A stretch of 64,000 nucleotides of DNA, taken from the NCBI GenBank assembly GCA_019429425.1, contig JAHYIU010000001.1, positions 22,411 to 86,410 on the forward strand, read 5' to 3'. Numbering within the stretch: position 1 is the first letter of the stretch; every line of letters starts with the position of its first letter. Positions 63,898-64,000 of this stretch are shown piece by piece. The translations under genes and the position numbers were made by a program. Origin of the DNA: Candidatus Syntrophosphaera sp. Its GTDB lineage: Bacteria > Cloacimonadota > Cloacimonadia > Cloacimonadales > Cloacimonadaceae. The notes beneath the pieces are model-generated. The model had not been told where the DNA came from. It ran no database searches and worked only from the letters and a program-made list of their open reading frames with translations.

Positions 63898-64000
63898 GCT
63901 TCGGTTGAGATGAATTCACTGTATCCCACATAAGCTTTTCTGTCCCGACAGGCCTTTTTTGGTCTATTTTTGTGCTTTTGCCTCTCTAATGTCCTTTCTG

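Overview
The window is one stretch of bacterial chromosome, mostly G+C-rich and densely coded. It looks like a member of the FCB group, most likely Candidatus Cloacimonadota (WWE1) or a close relative. This is an inference from three things: several secreted proteins end in an 'NPF' plus FlgD-like C-terminal sorting domain (for example YPNPFNPS near 43040), there is an Mmd/Oad-type Na+-pumping decarboxylase locus beside a separate biotin transcarboxylase operon, and many genes encode secreted beta-rich proteins. No rRNA, tRNA, CRISPR array or phage was found.

Layout. 1-2775 (minus): methylmalonyl-CoA decarboxylase type genes (alpha, OadG/MmdD-like, biotin carrier), running off the left edge. 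2916-5795: secreted M1 aminopeptidase. 6144-8335 (plus): EIIA-CBS protein plus an ion permease. 8435-14276 (minus): cell-surface polysaccharide and housekeeping operon (asparagine-synthase-like protein, flippase, RuvB, small secreted protein, polyprenyl-phosphate glycosyltransferase, hexapeptide acyltransferase). 14354-15250: XerC/D recombinase. 15447-19674: lipoprotein serpin, secreted propeller-like protein, MORN protein. 19787-26740: molybdopterin-fold lipoprotein, NAD(P)HX repair enzyme, histidine kinase, MazG, O-antigen ligase, Wzz. 26870-28907: serS and tpiA. 29721-34835 (plus): 12S-type carboxyltransferase, a 63-residue MmdE-like peptide, a 5S-type subunit fused to a biotin domain, pyrR, pyrF. 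34847-38623: threonine aldolase and a secreted triple-repeat protein. 39175-45770: A+T-richer island with a truncated IS256-type transposase and two beta-helix surface proteins, the first with an 11-C tract next to its best start codon. 46062-48539: membrane peptidase-MA protein, S4 protein, acetate kinase. 48817-54543: giant M6 protease with repeats. 54783-57571: GNAT, GyrI-like and B12/radical SAM proteins. 57572-58363: decayed DNA with a formylglycine-generating-enzyme-like remnant. 58364-63897: dprA, obg and three secreted or unknown proteins.

The two biotin systems plausibly work together in methylmalonyl-CoA/propionate metabolism. The transcarboxylase moves CO2 between methylmalonyl-CoA and pyruvate, and the membrane decarboxylase couples methylmalonyl-CoA decarboxylation to Na+ export. 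Acetate kinase fits the same fermentative or syntrophic lifestyle.

The most unusual feature is a family of five long intergenic hairpin elements (5958, 15309, 29191, 48626, 57702). They fall into two sequence classes. Both classes have arms built from three 11-nt modules, base changes between copies are matched on the opposite arm, and copies occur in both orientations. They are not explained by the gene annotation.
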